Assembly: GCA_902479205.1 (NCBI GenBank)
Contig: CABSNX010000048.1
Span: 1 to 11,154, forward strand
DNA length: 11,154 nucleotides
Source: an uncultured Collinsella sp.
Lineage (GTDB): Bacteria; Actinomycetota; Coriobacteriia; Coriobacteriales; Coriobacteriaceae
Reading direction: 5' to 3'
Every line of letters starts with the position of its first letter. Position 1 is the stretch's first letter. The notes beneath the pieces are model-generated. The model was not told the DNA's origin. It worked only from the letters and a program-made list of their open reading frames with translations, and searched no databases. This document shows positions 1-6,993 of the stretch, piece by piece. The position numbers and the translations under genes are program-made.

Positions 1-164
1 GTGCTGGGCTAAAAAGCTGGTAAACGGACTGGACACGGGTTCTCGCATTCTTTCTTAGGTTGCACCGTTGCATTATGCAGACAACATATTGCCACATTGG
101 GGCGTCGAGCGCGGCGGTTGAAGACGATTGAGTCTTGCGGTCGCAAACGCGGCAAGGGGCTCGG
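1..164. other. non-coding left edge, downstream of the PTS-HAD gene
   Basis: No gene is supported here. All three plus-strand frames hit stops within the first 60 bases, and nothing with a ribosome site starts on either strand. Reading leftwards from the PTS-HAD stop codon I see only small hairpins (for example AAGAC/GTCTT around 120-136), none followed by a T-run, so I cannot name a terminator for that gene. The end of its transcript may lie outside the window. Confidence 0.5.
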
Positions 165-2618
165 CTAGATAAGCCCAAAATGTTCGAGCGCGGTGACGAC
201 GCCGTCGTGGTCGAAGCTGTCGGTTACGTAGTCGGCCTTTTCCTTGAGGAAGTCCGGCGCGTTGCCCATGGCGATGCCAACATCGACCGCCTCCATGAGG
301 GCGATGTCATTGCTCGCGTCGCCAATGCCATATACGGTGCCGTGGTCTGGCCCCAGGGCGTCAAGCACGGCCTTGATTCCGGCCCGTTTGGTGCACTCGC
401 GAGGCGAGATTTCTGTGATCTCGAGTTCGAGCTCATTGAGGCAGAGCAGGGGTCCAAGTTCTTCATCTTGGGCGATGCGGTTGGCAAGTGGCGTGGACAT
501 AAGAATTTTATAGGCGTTGTAGTGCTCAAGTTGCGTGACGGCGTCGCCCACGGTGCGTGCGTATCCGTACGTCTCGGGAGCATCTGCACTCATGCGCACG
601 ACGCGATCGATGCCCTCAAAGCGAATGACCTCGCCCGATTGCTCGAGATAGGGGGCGAGGCGCTGTAGCATGCCAGGGCTTATGGCAACGTTTCGCACGA
701 CGCGCCCCTCGAGTTCGGCGTAACCGCCCGCGAGGCACACGACGCCTGCCCACGGCAGTTCGAGCAGCTTGGGATGGATGCAGCTGAGGGTGCGCCCCGT
801 ACAGATAAAGGCTTTGTTGCCGTTGGCGACAAACGTGCGAATTGCCTGTGCAACGGTCTCGTTGGGATAGGGGGAAAGATCTCGCTCGCCCTCGGGGAGC
901 TCTTGGGCAAGTTTGGGATCTTGCCAGGCGAGCGTACCGTCGATGTCGAAGAAGCAGACATTGCCATACTTTTTGGCGCCATCGCCGGCATGAAAAGGCG
1001 AGGCGGCGAATGCAAAACCCGGTTCGAGTCCCATAATCTGATCAAAGTGTTCTTTGACGCGGGGTACCGAGATGCCGATGATTACCTGAGCGGTCTTGCC
1101 GGTGACGATGAGGCCTTTGGCACCCGCTGCGACAAAGGTCGCATTGTCCGCGACGATGGAGGGATCCACGACTTCGACGCGCAGACGCGTGGCGCAGTTG
1201 GTTGCGCCCACAATGTTGGAGACGCCGCCCAGAAGCGTCACAACCTGCTCGGCGAGGAGATGATCTTGTGAGGCTTGGTTGCCGGAATCGCCGGTTTTGG
1301 ATGAGCGCTTTTCGTCAACGTCGTTTCCCGTCAAGCGTGAGAGCGCCGCGTTGCTGGCGATATGGTCCTCGCGTCCCGGGGTTTTAAGGTCAAAGGTCAG
1401 GATAAGACCTCGAAAGCTCAGAAAGAAGATGACGCTAAAGATGAGTCCGATTCCGAGTGCCAAAAGGTAGGAGCCGGCATGCGCCCGCATGAGCGGGATA
1501 AAGTTGAAGGCAGCCATTTCCATAAAGCCGCCCGAGAAGATGCCAACGACGCCAAAGAAGTTCATAGCCATGGCGAGGCAGGAAGATAGGGCGGCATAGA
1601 GCAAAAAGAGCCCGGGATAGGTGAACATAAAGAGAAACTCGAGCGGCTCGGTGACGCCGCAGACCGCCGAAGCGACGATGGCGGGCAGAAGGATGGCCTT
1701 GAGGCCAGCGCGGCGTTCGGGCTTGGCGGTGGTGTAGAACGCAACGGCGATGGCAGGAAGGCCAAAGAGCTTGACCCAGCCGGTGGCGGTGAAACCAGCC
1801 CAGGGTGCAAGCTCGTTGAGGGGGCGCGTGCTGTGCGACAGGATGGGAAGCAAGTTGGTCCACGTGGCGTAGATACCGTCGTTAATAACTAAATTGTCGT
1901 AGTAGATAGGCATGTAGAGCAGGTGGTGCAGCCCCATGGGCTCGAGTGCTCGCTCCAAAAACGCAAAGATACCCACGCCGAGGGGGCCGACGCCCACAAG
2001 TGCGTGGCGCAGCGTTTCGGTCGCTGCGTATACGAAGGGCACGATGGCGGCCGAGATGGCGGCAAGGGCGAACACGGCAAAAAAGCTGATGAGGTAGACC
2101 AGCGAGGAACCCGAGAAGGTGCCGAGCCAATCGGGAACCTTGGCATCGTAGAAGCGGTCATGGATGGCGACGACGGTTGCCGATACCGCTAGCGGGCCGA
2201 TAATGCCGGTGTCGAGCGTCTTGATGCCGTCGATGATGGTAATGCCGCTAGCGGGGGTCAAAGACGACGGGTACTTAAGTCCAAGGTTGTCTCCGCTTAG
2301 CTTGATGATCTCGCTCAAAAAGAAGCAATAGGCAAAATAAGCCACGAGCGCCTCGAGGCAACAACGTGCCGGTTGCTTTTGGGCAAGGCCGATGGGCAGC
2401 GCTACGGCAAAAAGGAGCGGAAGTCGTTTAAAGACCGTCCACGCGCCGCGCTGGATGATAGTCCAAAAGACGTACCAAGGGGTTCCGTATACGGCGAGGT
2501 CGCCGACGATATCCGCAGACGTTGCGAGGGCGGAGACGCCGACCATAAGGCCCGATATGGAAAACAACATGGCGGGCGCGAACATTGCCCCGCCAAAGCG
2601 TTGGATTTTTTGCAGCAT
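165..2618 (-). CDS. PTS EIICB (glucose/maltose family) fused to Cof-type HAD phosphatase
   Basis: An 817-residue membrane protein. Residues 1-410 are a hydrophobic EIIC permease with the family motif GVTEPLEF at 321-328 and HHLLYMPIYY at 231-240. Residues 411-450 are a polar linker. Residues 452-527 are an EIIB domain with the phosphocysteine motif NCATRLRV (Cys475). Residues 550-817 form a complete HAD hydrolase: nucleophile motif DIDGT (Asp558, Asp560), motif II CTGR (Thr607), a C2-type cap, Lys744 and motif IV GDASND (Asp767, Asp771). E. coli MalX, an EIICB, is about 530 residues, so the HAD part is a whole extra enzyme. There is no EIIA domain, so phosphate must come from an EIIA encoded elsewhere. 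The expected role is uptake of glucose or an alpha-glucoside as a sugar phosphate, perhaps followed by dephosphorylation. The start is set by GGGAGG six bases upstream. It diverges from the GntR gene. The substrate is inferred only to class level. Confidence 0.9.
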   Translation of the reverse strand: MLQKIQRFGGAMFAPAMLFSISGLMVGVSALATSADIVGDLAVYGTPWYVFWTIIQRGAWTVFKRLPLLFAVALPIGLAQKQPARCCLEALVAYFAYCFFLSEIIKLSGDNLGLKYPSSLTPASGITIIDGIKTLDTGIIGPLAVSATVVAIHDRFYDAKVPDWLGTFSGSSLVYLISFFAVFALAAISAAIVPFVYAATETLRHALVGVGPLGVGIFAFLERALEPMGLHHLLYMPIYYDNLVINDGIYATWTNLLPILSHSTRPLNELAPWAGFTATGWVKLFGLPAIAVAFYTTAKPERRAGLKAILLPAIVASAVCGVTEPLEFLFMFTYPGLFLLYAALSSCLAMAMNFFGVVGIFSGGFMEMAAFNFIPLMRAHAGSYLLALGIGLIFSVIFFLSFRGLILTFDLKTPGREDHIASNAALSRLTGNDVDEKRSSKTGDSGNQASQDHLLAEQVVTLLGGVSNIVGATNCATRLRVEVVDPSIVADNATFVAAGAKGLIVTGKTAQVIIGISVPRVKEHFDQIMGLEPGFAFAASPFHAGDGAKKYGNVCFFDIDGTLAWQDPKLAQELPEGERDLSPYPNETVAQAIRTFVANGNKAFICTGRTLSCIHPKLLELPWAGVVCLAGGYAELEGRVVRNVAISPGMLQRLAPYLEQSGEVIRFEGIDRVVRMSADAPETYGYARTVGDAVTQLEHYNAYKILMSTPLANRIAQDEELGPLLCLNELELEITEISPRECTKRAGIKAVLDALGPDHGTVYGIGDASNDIALMEAVDVGIAMGNAPDFLKEKADYVTDSFDHDGVVTALEHFGLI

Positions 2619-2624
2619 GTTCTG

Positions 2625-2630
2625 CCTCCC
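2625..2630 (-). promoter_or_regulatory. ribosome binding site of the PTS-HAD gene
   Basis: On the minus strand GGGAGG lies six bases before the ATG at 2618-2616. It fixes the start at the beginning of the EIIC domain. Confidence 0.75.
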
Positions 2631-2659
2631 GTATATCGAGGCGCGTTGCGCGTGGTGAA

Positions 2660-2671
2660 ACGTTTAAACAA
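2660..2671. promoter_or_regulatory. operator O1, GntR/TreR-type palindrome
   Basis: ACGTTTAAACAA, with a perfect GTTTAAAC core. It is one of four matches in this window to TTGTTYAAACAA, all in control regions around the GntR gene. It lies just downstream of the -10-like TACAAT of the PTS-HAD gene, about where transcription should begin, a position suited to repression. Binding by the neighbouring regulator is inferred. Confidence 0.55.
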
Positions 2672-2678
2672 TGGATTC

Positions 2679-2684
2679 ATTGTA
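2679..2684 (-). promoter_or_regulatory. candidate -10 of the PTS-HAD promoter
   Basis: TACAAT on the minus strand, five of six matches to TATAAT. No good -35 hexamer lies 16-18 bases upstream (GGTACG is the nearest), so the promoter looks weak or activator-dependent. The leader to the ATG would be about 55 bases. Confidence 0.4.
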
Positions 2685-2721
2685 GAGGACCAGACGATTG
2701 TCGTACCGGCAGTTTTGAGCG

Positions 2722-2757
2722 AAACCGGTTTGGGCGCGACAGAAACCGTCAACGGTT
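2722..2757. promoter_or_regulatory. pair of CCGG-type palindromes, possible LacI-family sites
   Basis: AAACCGGTTT at 2722-2731 is a perfect 10-bp palindrome. AACCGT-CA-ACGGTT at 2744-2757 is a perfect 6+2+6 inverted repeat. They sit upstream of the PTS-HAD -10 and upstream of the gntR promoter. The shape recalls LacI/GalR-family operators, including catabolite-type sites, and differs from the four GntR-type sites. No LacI-family gene is in the window. Confidence 0.35.
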
Positions 2758-2781
2758 AAATCCTGTCGCTTTGCCGATAAT

Positions 2782-2793
2782 CGGTTTAAACAA
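2782..2793. promoter_or_regulatory. operator O2, GntR/TreR-type palindrome
   Basis: CGGTTTAAACAA. The stretch GTTTAAACAACTTT at 2784-2797 recurs with one change (13 of 14) at 3754-3767 ahead of the ABC operon. It overlaps the probable -35 of the gntR promoter, which suggests autoregulation. A second small palindrome, CCGATAATCGG (2774-2784), abuts it. Confidence 0.6.
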
Positions 2794-2812
2794 CTTTAAG
2801 AAATGCTATCCT
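2785..2812 (+). promoter_or_regulatory. candidate gntR promoter
   Basis: An extended -10, TGCTATCCT (hexamer 2807-2812), has TTTAAA (2785-2790) as a poor -35, spacer 16. It would give a leader of roughly 27 bases to the ATG at 2846. Operator O2 covers the -35. Confidence 0.4.
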
Positions 2813-2845
2813 GCCTAGCCATACATATTCATTAGAGGTGAAGTC

Positions 2846-3565
2846 ATGCCAAAAGCGATATACGAAGGAATCTACCGAGAAATACGCTCGCGCATCATTA
2901 ATGGGACCTATGCGTTTCAGGAGATGCTGCCAACCGAAGCCGAGCTGACCGCGGAATTTGGCTGCACGCGCAATACCGTCCGCCGCGCTTTGAGCATGCT
3001 GGCCGACGGGATGTTTGTGCAGCCCATACACGGCAAGGGCGTGCGCGTTATTTGGCTTAAGGGCGAAACCGACATGTTGGGCGCACTCGAGGAGGTTGAG
3101 TCGTTTGGCGAGTTCGCAAAACGCAACAATGCCGTTGCATCGACGGACGTTAAGTCCTTTGAACATTTGATTTGCACCGAGCAGCTCTCTCGTCGCCTGG
3201 GCTTTAAGGTGGGCGAGGAGCTGATTCGCGTAGTGCGTGTCCGAAGCCTCAACGGCAATGCGCGCCAAGTGGACCATGGCTATTTTTTGGCGTCGATCGC
3301 CAAGGGCCTGACTCCCGAGATCGCGGCAGATTCTATTTACGGCTATCTGGAGCACAAGCGCGGTGTCAAAGTGATGGCGAGCCGTCGTACGGTGAGTGTC
3401 GAGCTCGCCAACGATGAGGACTGCAGCTATCTTGACCTCGGTAAATACAACTGCGTTGCCGTCATGGAGAGTCAGTCGTACACCTCGGATGGCATCTTGT
3501 TTGAGGTGACGCACACTCGCACACACCCCGAGATCTTCCACTACCGCGTCAACTCCAAGCGATAG
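2846..3565 (+). CDS. GntR-family transcriptional regulator, TreR-like with UTRA domain
   Basis: A 239-residue regulator. Residues 1-70 are a winged helix-turn-helix of GntR type: LPTEAELTAEFG at 28-39, the recognition helix around TRNTVRRALSML (41-52), and the wing IHGKGVRV (61-68). Residues from about 90 to 235 match a UTRA effector domain, which in this family binds small molecules, often sugar phosphates. The length equals B. subtilis TreR (about 238). The start is supported by AGAGGTG five bases upstream. It diverges from the PTS-HAD gene and is followed by a strong terminator and then the ABC operon. Palindromes resembling the TreR operator lie at all three transcription units, so it probably represses itself and both importers. 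The inducer is unknown. If it is a PTS-made sugar phosphate, the fused phosphatase could shorten the signal. Confidence 0.88.
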   Translation: MPKAIYEGIYREIRSRIINGTYAFQEMLPTEAELTAEFGCTRNTVRRALSMLADGMFVQPIHGKGVRVIWLKGETDMLGALEEVESFGEFAKRNNAVASTDVKSFEHLICTEQLSRRLGFKVGEELIRVVRVRSLNGNARQVDHGYFLASIAKGLTPEIAADSIYGYLEHKRGVKVMASRRTVSVELANDEDCSYLDLGKYNCVAVMESQSYTSDGILFEVTHTRTHPEIFHYRVNSKR

Positions 3566-3607
3566 CCGACTAGCTCGCAGCCTGACGAGACTCATGCCCT
3601 CAAAGCG

Positions 3608-3654
3608 AAAACGCCCGGTCAAACCGACGATGCATCGGCTTGACCGGGCGTTTT
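3608..3654 (+). terminator. intrinsic terminator of gntR
   Basis: A perfect 15-bp inverted repeat, AAAACGCCCGGTCAA (3608-3622) with its complement at 3640-3654. CCGA/TCGG (3624-3627 with 3635-3638) extends the stem, and TTTTCTCT follows. It separates gntR from the ABC operon, which therefore needs its own promoter. A-rich sequence on the left side could let it also work in reverse. Confidence 0.9.
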
Positions 3655-3676
3655 CTCTACATTCGATAACAAATAA

Positions 3677-3688
3677 TTGTTTATACAA
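3677..3688. promoter_or_regulatory. operator O3, TreR-type palindrome upstream of the ABC operon
   Basis: TTGTTTATACAA differs at one base from TTGTATATACAA, the B. subtilis TreR operator as I remember it. Its centre lies 75 bp upstream of O4, about seven helical turns, so two bound dimers could face the same side. Confidence 0.6.
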
Positions 3689-3718
3689 AACTTGTCAAGT
3701 ATCAAGTTGAAATTACCG

Positions 3719-3748
3719 TTCACCGAAGTTTTTCTACCGCTCTAGTAA
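3719..3748 (+). promoter_or_regulatory. candidate ABC-operon promoter
   Basis: TTCACC (3719-3724), an 18-base spacer and TAGTAA (3743-3748) are the best pair I can see. An alternative is TTGAAA (3707-3712) with TTTCTA (3731-3736). Neither is strong. The first would place the start inside operator O4, mirroring the O1 arrangement. Confidence 0.3.
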
Positions 3749-3751
3749 TAC

Positions 3752-3763
3752 TTGTTCAAACAA
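3752..3763. promoter_or_regulatory. operator O4, GntR/TreR-type palindrome at the ABC-operon start
   Basis: TTGTTCAAACAA has complete TTGTT/AACAA half-sites. With the CTTT that follows, it repeats the O2 sequence with one change over 14 bases. It lies just after the candidate -10, as O1 does at the PTS-HAD promoter. Confidence 0.6.
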
Positions 3764-3797
3764 CTTTCCAAATAGCGTATCGTTCAAATTAGCAAAA

Positions 3798-3848
3798 GGG
3801 GCAAAGTCCCCGAGCCAATCTCCGAAGGCGGCGGCAAAGGGTGCCGCC
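3798..3848 (+). other. structured leader of the binding-protein mRNA
   Basis: If transcription starts near 3755, the leader is about 115 bases. It can form GGGG/CCCC (3798-3801 with 3808-3811) and GGCGGCA/TGCCGCC (3830-3836 with 3842-3848, loop of 5). The second hairpin ends eight bases before the purine-rich ribosome site. It could affect translation or decay. I recognise no riboswitch. Confidence 0.35.
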
Positions 3849-3871
3849 ACGGTGTGAAAGGGTGGATTGTA

Positions 3872-5188
3872 ATGAAGAACGAAATGAGCAGAAGGCAGTT
3901 CCTGGGCTTTGCTGGTTCCGCGGCTGCAGTTCTTGGTCTGGGCCTCGTGGGTTGCGGTGGTTCTGCCGGCTCCGGCTCCTCTGCTTCTGGTGACGCTGCC
4001 GAGGTCTACTTCCTCCAATTCAAGCCCGAGGTCGACAAGGAGTGGAAGGAGATCGCCAAGGCCTATAAGAAGGAGAAGGGCGTCGAGGTCAAGATCGTGA
4101 CCGCCGCTTCCAACACCTACGAGGAGAAGCTTAAGTCCGAGATGTCCAAGAGCTCCGCTCCGACCCTGTTCCAGGTCAACGGCCCCACCGGTCTTAAGAA
4201 CTGGAAGGATTACTGCGCCGACCTGTCCGATACCAAGCTGCGCGGTGAGCTCATTGATGACTCCCTGGCTCTGCAGTCCGACGGCAAGGATTTGTGCATC
4301 GACTGGGTTCAGGAGAGCTTCGGCATTATTTACAACAAGCAGCTGCTCGAGAAGGCTGGCTACAAGGCCGAGGACATCAACTCCTTCGACAAGCTGAAGG
4401 CTTGTGCCGACGACATCCAGGCCCGCAAGGACGAGCTTGGTGTCGAGGGTGCCTTCACTTCCGCCGGCATGGACGACTCCTCCAGCTGGCGCTACACCAC
4501 CCACCTTGCCAACATGCCGCTCTACTACGAGTTTGAGAAGGAGCACAACCAGGAGGACGACGAGATCAAGGGTGAGTTCCTCGACAACTACAAGCAGATC
4601 TTCGACCTGTACATCACCGACTCCACCTGCGATCCTTCGCAGCTTGCTTCCAAGACCGGCGACGACGCCACCAACGAGTTCGCAACCGGCAAGGCCGTCT
4701 TCTACCAGAACGGCTCTTGGGCCTACTCTGACCTCGTCAAGGCCGGCATGACCGACGATCAGATTGGCATGATGCCCATCTACATCGGTGTTGACGGCGA
4801 GGAGAACCAGGGCCTGTGCTCCGGCGGCGAGAACTACTGGTGCGTCAGTTCCCAGGCTTCCGAGGATGCCCAGAAGGCCACCGAGGACTTCATGTATTGG
4901 TGCGTCACCGCTGACACCCCGACCAGCATCATCGCCGACAAGATGGGTCTGACCGCTCCGTTCAAGAGCGCCAAGGAGACCACCAACGTCTTCTCGCAGC
5001 AGGCCGTTGCCATGGCCAAGGACGGCAAGAAGACCGTCGCTTGGGACTTCGTCTACATTCCCTCCGAGGAGTGGAAGAAGAACCTCAAGCAGGCTCTGAT
5101 TGCCTACGCTGCCGATAACAGCAAGTGGGACGGCGTCAAGAACGCCTTCGTCGATGGCTGGAAGACCGAGAAGGCTGCTTCCGAGTAA
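3872..5188 (+). CDS. ABC sugar-binding lipoprotein (family 1 SBP, Tat-type signal)
   Basis: A 438-residue extracellular solute-binding protein of the maltose/oligosaccharide class (COG1653-like). The N-terminus MKNEMSRRQFLGFAG is a twin-arginine motif (Arg7-Arg8), followed by a hydrophobic stretch and the lipobox LVGC (Cys28). A Gly/Ser linker precedes the mature domain. Downstream, SFGIIYNKQLLEKAGY is typical of sugar SBPs. The chosen ATG has GGTGG six bases upstream. An in-frame GTG at 3854 would add six residues in front of the signal, and ATG 3884 would remove four. It should capture an oligosaccharide at the cell surface for the two permeases. Codons are very strongly biased to C/G endings (AAG, GAC, AAC, TCC), more than in the PTS or gntR genes, as expected for the most abundant subunit. 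The substrate cannot be read from sequence; maltodextrin is plausible from the neighbouring phosphorylase. Confidence 0.92.
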   Translation: MKNEMSRRQFLGFAGSAAAVLGLGLVGCGGSAGSGSSASGDAAEVYFLQFKPEVDKEWKEIAKAYKKEKGVEVKIVTAASNTYEEKLKSEMSKSSAPTLFQVNGPTGLKNWKDYCADLSDTKLRGELIDDSLALQSDGKDLCIDWVQESFGIIYNKQLLEKAGYKAEDINSFDKLKACADDIQARKDELGVEGAFTSAGMDDSSSWRYTTHLANMPLYYEFEKEHNQEDDEIKGEFLDNYKQIFDLYITDSTCDPSQLASKTGDDATNEFATGKAVFYQNGSWAYSDLVKAGMTDDQIGMMPIYIGVDGEENQGLCSGGENYWCVSSQASEDAQKATEDFMYWCVTADTPTSIIADKMGLTAPFKSAKETTNVFSQQAVAMAKDGKKTVAWDFVYIPSEEWKKNLKQALIAYAADNSKWDGVKNAFVDGWKTEKAASE

Positions 5189-5219
5189 GCAGTTGCTGCC
5201 CAAGCTATCTGATTAGCGA

Positions 5220-5255
5220 CAGGGGGCGGGCAGACGTAGGTTTGCCCGCCCCCTG
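5220..5255 (+). other. 13-bp GC hairpin between SBP and first permease genes
   Basis: CAGGGGGCGGGCA (5220-5232) pairs perfectly with 5243-5255 across a 10-base loop. No T-run follows (GCATATTGAAAGG), so it is not a clean terminator. Hairpins placed after a binding-protein gene commonly protect its mRNA 3' end and let it outnumber the permeases. Partial termination is also possible. The permease ribosome site starts eight bases later. Confidence 0.8.
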
Positions 5256-5275
5256 CATATTGAAAGGACCCTTTT

Positions 5276-6130
5276 ATGGGCAAAGCACTCAAGCGCTGGT
5301 GGCCGCTCTTTATGCTGCCCACGTGCCTGGCGTTTATGATCGGGTTCGTGATTCCCTTTATCCAGGGCTTCTATCTCTCGTTCTGCCAGTTTATTATCAT
5401 TAGTAACGCGCACTTTGTCGGTATCGAGAACTACGTGCGCGCGCTGTCCGATCCGCAGTTCTCCACATCGTTCTTCTTTACCGTGGCGTTTGCCTTCCTG
5501 TCGACGGTGCTCATCAACGTGATCGCCCTGGCCATTGCGCAGGCGCTCACCCGCAAGGCGCTCAAAGGCACCAACATCTTCCGTACGATCTTCTTTATGC
5601 CTAACCTGATCGGCGGCATCGTGCTGGGCTACATTTGGCAGATTCTGATCAACTGCCTGCTTTCCAACGTGGGCGCCCAGCTCATCGCCCTTAACTCTGC
5701 TGCTGGCTTCTGGGGCCTTATCATCCTGACCCTGTGGCAGCAGGTCGGCTACATGATGATCATCTACATCGCTGGTCTGCAGTCCATTCCGTCCGACTAC
5801 ATCGAGGCCGCCAAGGTCGACGGTGCCACGGCATGGCAGACGTTTTGGAAGGTTAAGATCCCTAACCTGATGCCGACCATCACCATCTGCCTGTTCCTGT
5901 CCATCACCAACGGCTTTAAGCTGTTCGACCAGAACCTCGCCCTTACCGGCGGCGCCCCCGCGCACTCCACCGAGATGCTCGCCCTGAACATCTACAACAC
6001 GTTCTATTCGCGTGCCGGTATTGCATGGCAGGGCATCGGTCAGGCCAAGGCGGTTATCTTCTGCATCCTGGTCGTAGCCATCTCCATGATTCAGCTTAAG
6101 GCCACGAGGTCCAAGGAGGTGCAGCAGTAA
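5276..6130 (+). CDS. ABC sugar transporter permease, MalF/UgpA-like
   Basis: A 284-residue inner-membrane permease with about six membrane segments (roughly 9-31, 66-90, 104-127, 145-166, 200-220, 258-276). The cytoplasmic coupling motif EAAKVDGATAWQTFWKVKIP lies at 178-197 and would dock on the ATPase. The length is normal for the short LacF/MsmF/UgpA type, without the large insertion of E. coli MalF. The start has AAAGGA seven bases upstream. The stop overlaps the next start in TAATG, so the two permeases are translationally coupled and should form a heterodimer channel. Confidence 0.92.
   Translation: MGKALKRWWPLFMLPTCLAFMIGFVIPFIQGFYLSFCQFIIISNAHFVGIENYVRALSDPQFSTSFFFTVAFAFLSTVLINVIALAIAQALTRKALKGTNIFRTIFFMPNLIGGIVLGYIWQILINCLLSNVGAQLIALNSAAGFWGLIILTLWQQVGYMMIIYIAGLQSIPSDYIEAAKVDGATAWQTFWKVKIPNLMPTITICLFLSITNGFKLFDQNLALTGGAPAHSTEMLALNIYNTFYSRAGIAWQGIGQAKAVIFCILVVAISMIQLKATRSKEVQQ
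6113..6120 (+). promoter_or_regulatory. strong ribosome site inside the permease 1 3' end
   Basis: AAGGAGGT, nine bases before the ATG at 6130 and inside the upstream coding sequence. It fixes the start of the second permease and supports coupled translation through the TAATG junction. Confidence 0.8.
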
Positions 6131-6969
6131 TGAAACGCGATAAGGTTATCAACCGCGCGCTCTCGATTTTCTTTACGATCCTGTCGCTCGCGTGGATCTA
6201 CCCCGTGTTTATGATTGCGCTTAATTCTTTTAAGAAAGCGACCGCAATCAGCACCACCACGGCGTTCGATCTGCTCACGCCCGAGACGTTCAACGGCCTT
6301 GCAAACTACGCGCACGCCCTTAACGAGCAGGGCTTTGCCTCGGCATTTATGTACTCGCTCATCATCACGGTCACGTCGGTCGTACTGATCTTGGTGTGCT
6401 GCTCCATGTGCGCTTGGTACGTGGTGCGCGTCAACAGCAAGATCTCGAACTTCTTCTATTACCTGTTCGTGTTCTCGATGGTCGTGCCCTTCCAGATGCT
6501 CATGTTCACGCTGTCCAATTTGGCGGACCGCATCGGCTTCAACACGCCGTTCAACATCTGCTTTATCTACCTCGGCTTTGGCGCGGGCCTGGCGGTCTTT
6601 ATGTTCGCCGGCTTTGTAAAGAACATCCCACTCGAGATCGAGGAGGCGGCCATGATCGACGGCTGCAACCCGGTCCAGGTGTTCTTTAAGATCGTCCTTC
6701 CCATCATGAAGCCCACCTATCTTTCGGTCGGCATCCTCGAGACCATGTGGGTCTGGAACGACTATCTGCTGCCCTACCTTACGCTCGACTCCACCAAGTA
6801 CAAGACCATTCCTATCTTGATCCAGTACTTCCGCGGCGGCTACGGCCACGTCGAGCTCGGCCCCATGATGGCCTGCATCATGATGGTCGTTATCCCCATC
6901 GTCATCATGTACATCCTCTGCCAGAAGTACATCATCGACGGCGTGGTGGCAGGTGCCGTCAAGGGCTGA
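6130..6969 (+). CDS. ABC sugar transporter permease, MalG/AraQ-like
   Basis: A 279-residue inner-membrane permease and partner of the preceding gene. It has about six hydrophobic segments and the EAA coupling loop EEAAMIDGCNPVQVFFKIVLP at 171-191, followed by IMKP. The C-terminus YIIDGVVAGAVKG is the usual end of MalG/AraQ-type carbohydrate permeases. Position, length and the one-base overlap with the first permease all fit a canonical two-permease sugar importer. Substrate not determinable. Confidence 0.92.
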   Translation: MKRDKVINRALSIFFTILSLAWIYPVFMIALNSFKKATAISTTTAFDLLTPETFNGLANYAHALNEQGFASAFMYSLIITVTSVVLILVCCSMCAWYVVRVNSKISNFFYYLFVFSMVVPFQMLMFTLSNLADRIGFNTPFNICFIYLGFGAGLAVFMFAGFVKNIPLEIEEAAMIDGCNPVQVFFKIVLPIMKPTYLSVGILETMWVWNDYLLPYLTLDSTKYKTIPILIQYFRGGYGHVELGPMMACIMMVVIPIVIMYILCQKYIIDGVVAGAVKG

Positions 6970-6993
6970 TGCCGTAACTGTTTTGCAAGTTTC

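Noticed and set aside
1..60. tRNA or end of another gene at the left edge
   Set aside because: No cloverleaf pairing found, and all plus-strand frames close quickly.
135..668. 177-codon plus-strand open frame opposite the HAD domain
   Set aside because: The opposite strand carries a complete HAD catalytic core, so this is a shadow.
2786..3688. 300-codon minus-strand open frame opposite gntR
   Set aside because: It runs through the gntR terminator and both flanking control regions, and shows no family motif.
3854..3871. GTG at 3854 as the start of the binding protein
   Set aside because: It lies within the purine-rich stretch that serves as ribosome site for ATG 3872 and only adds six residues before the Tat motif.
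3734..5203. 489-codon minus-strand open frame opposite the binding-protein gene
   Set aside because: Its product is low-complexity Leu/Val/Gly-rich with no recognisable domain. It mirrors strong G/C third-position bias in the real gene.
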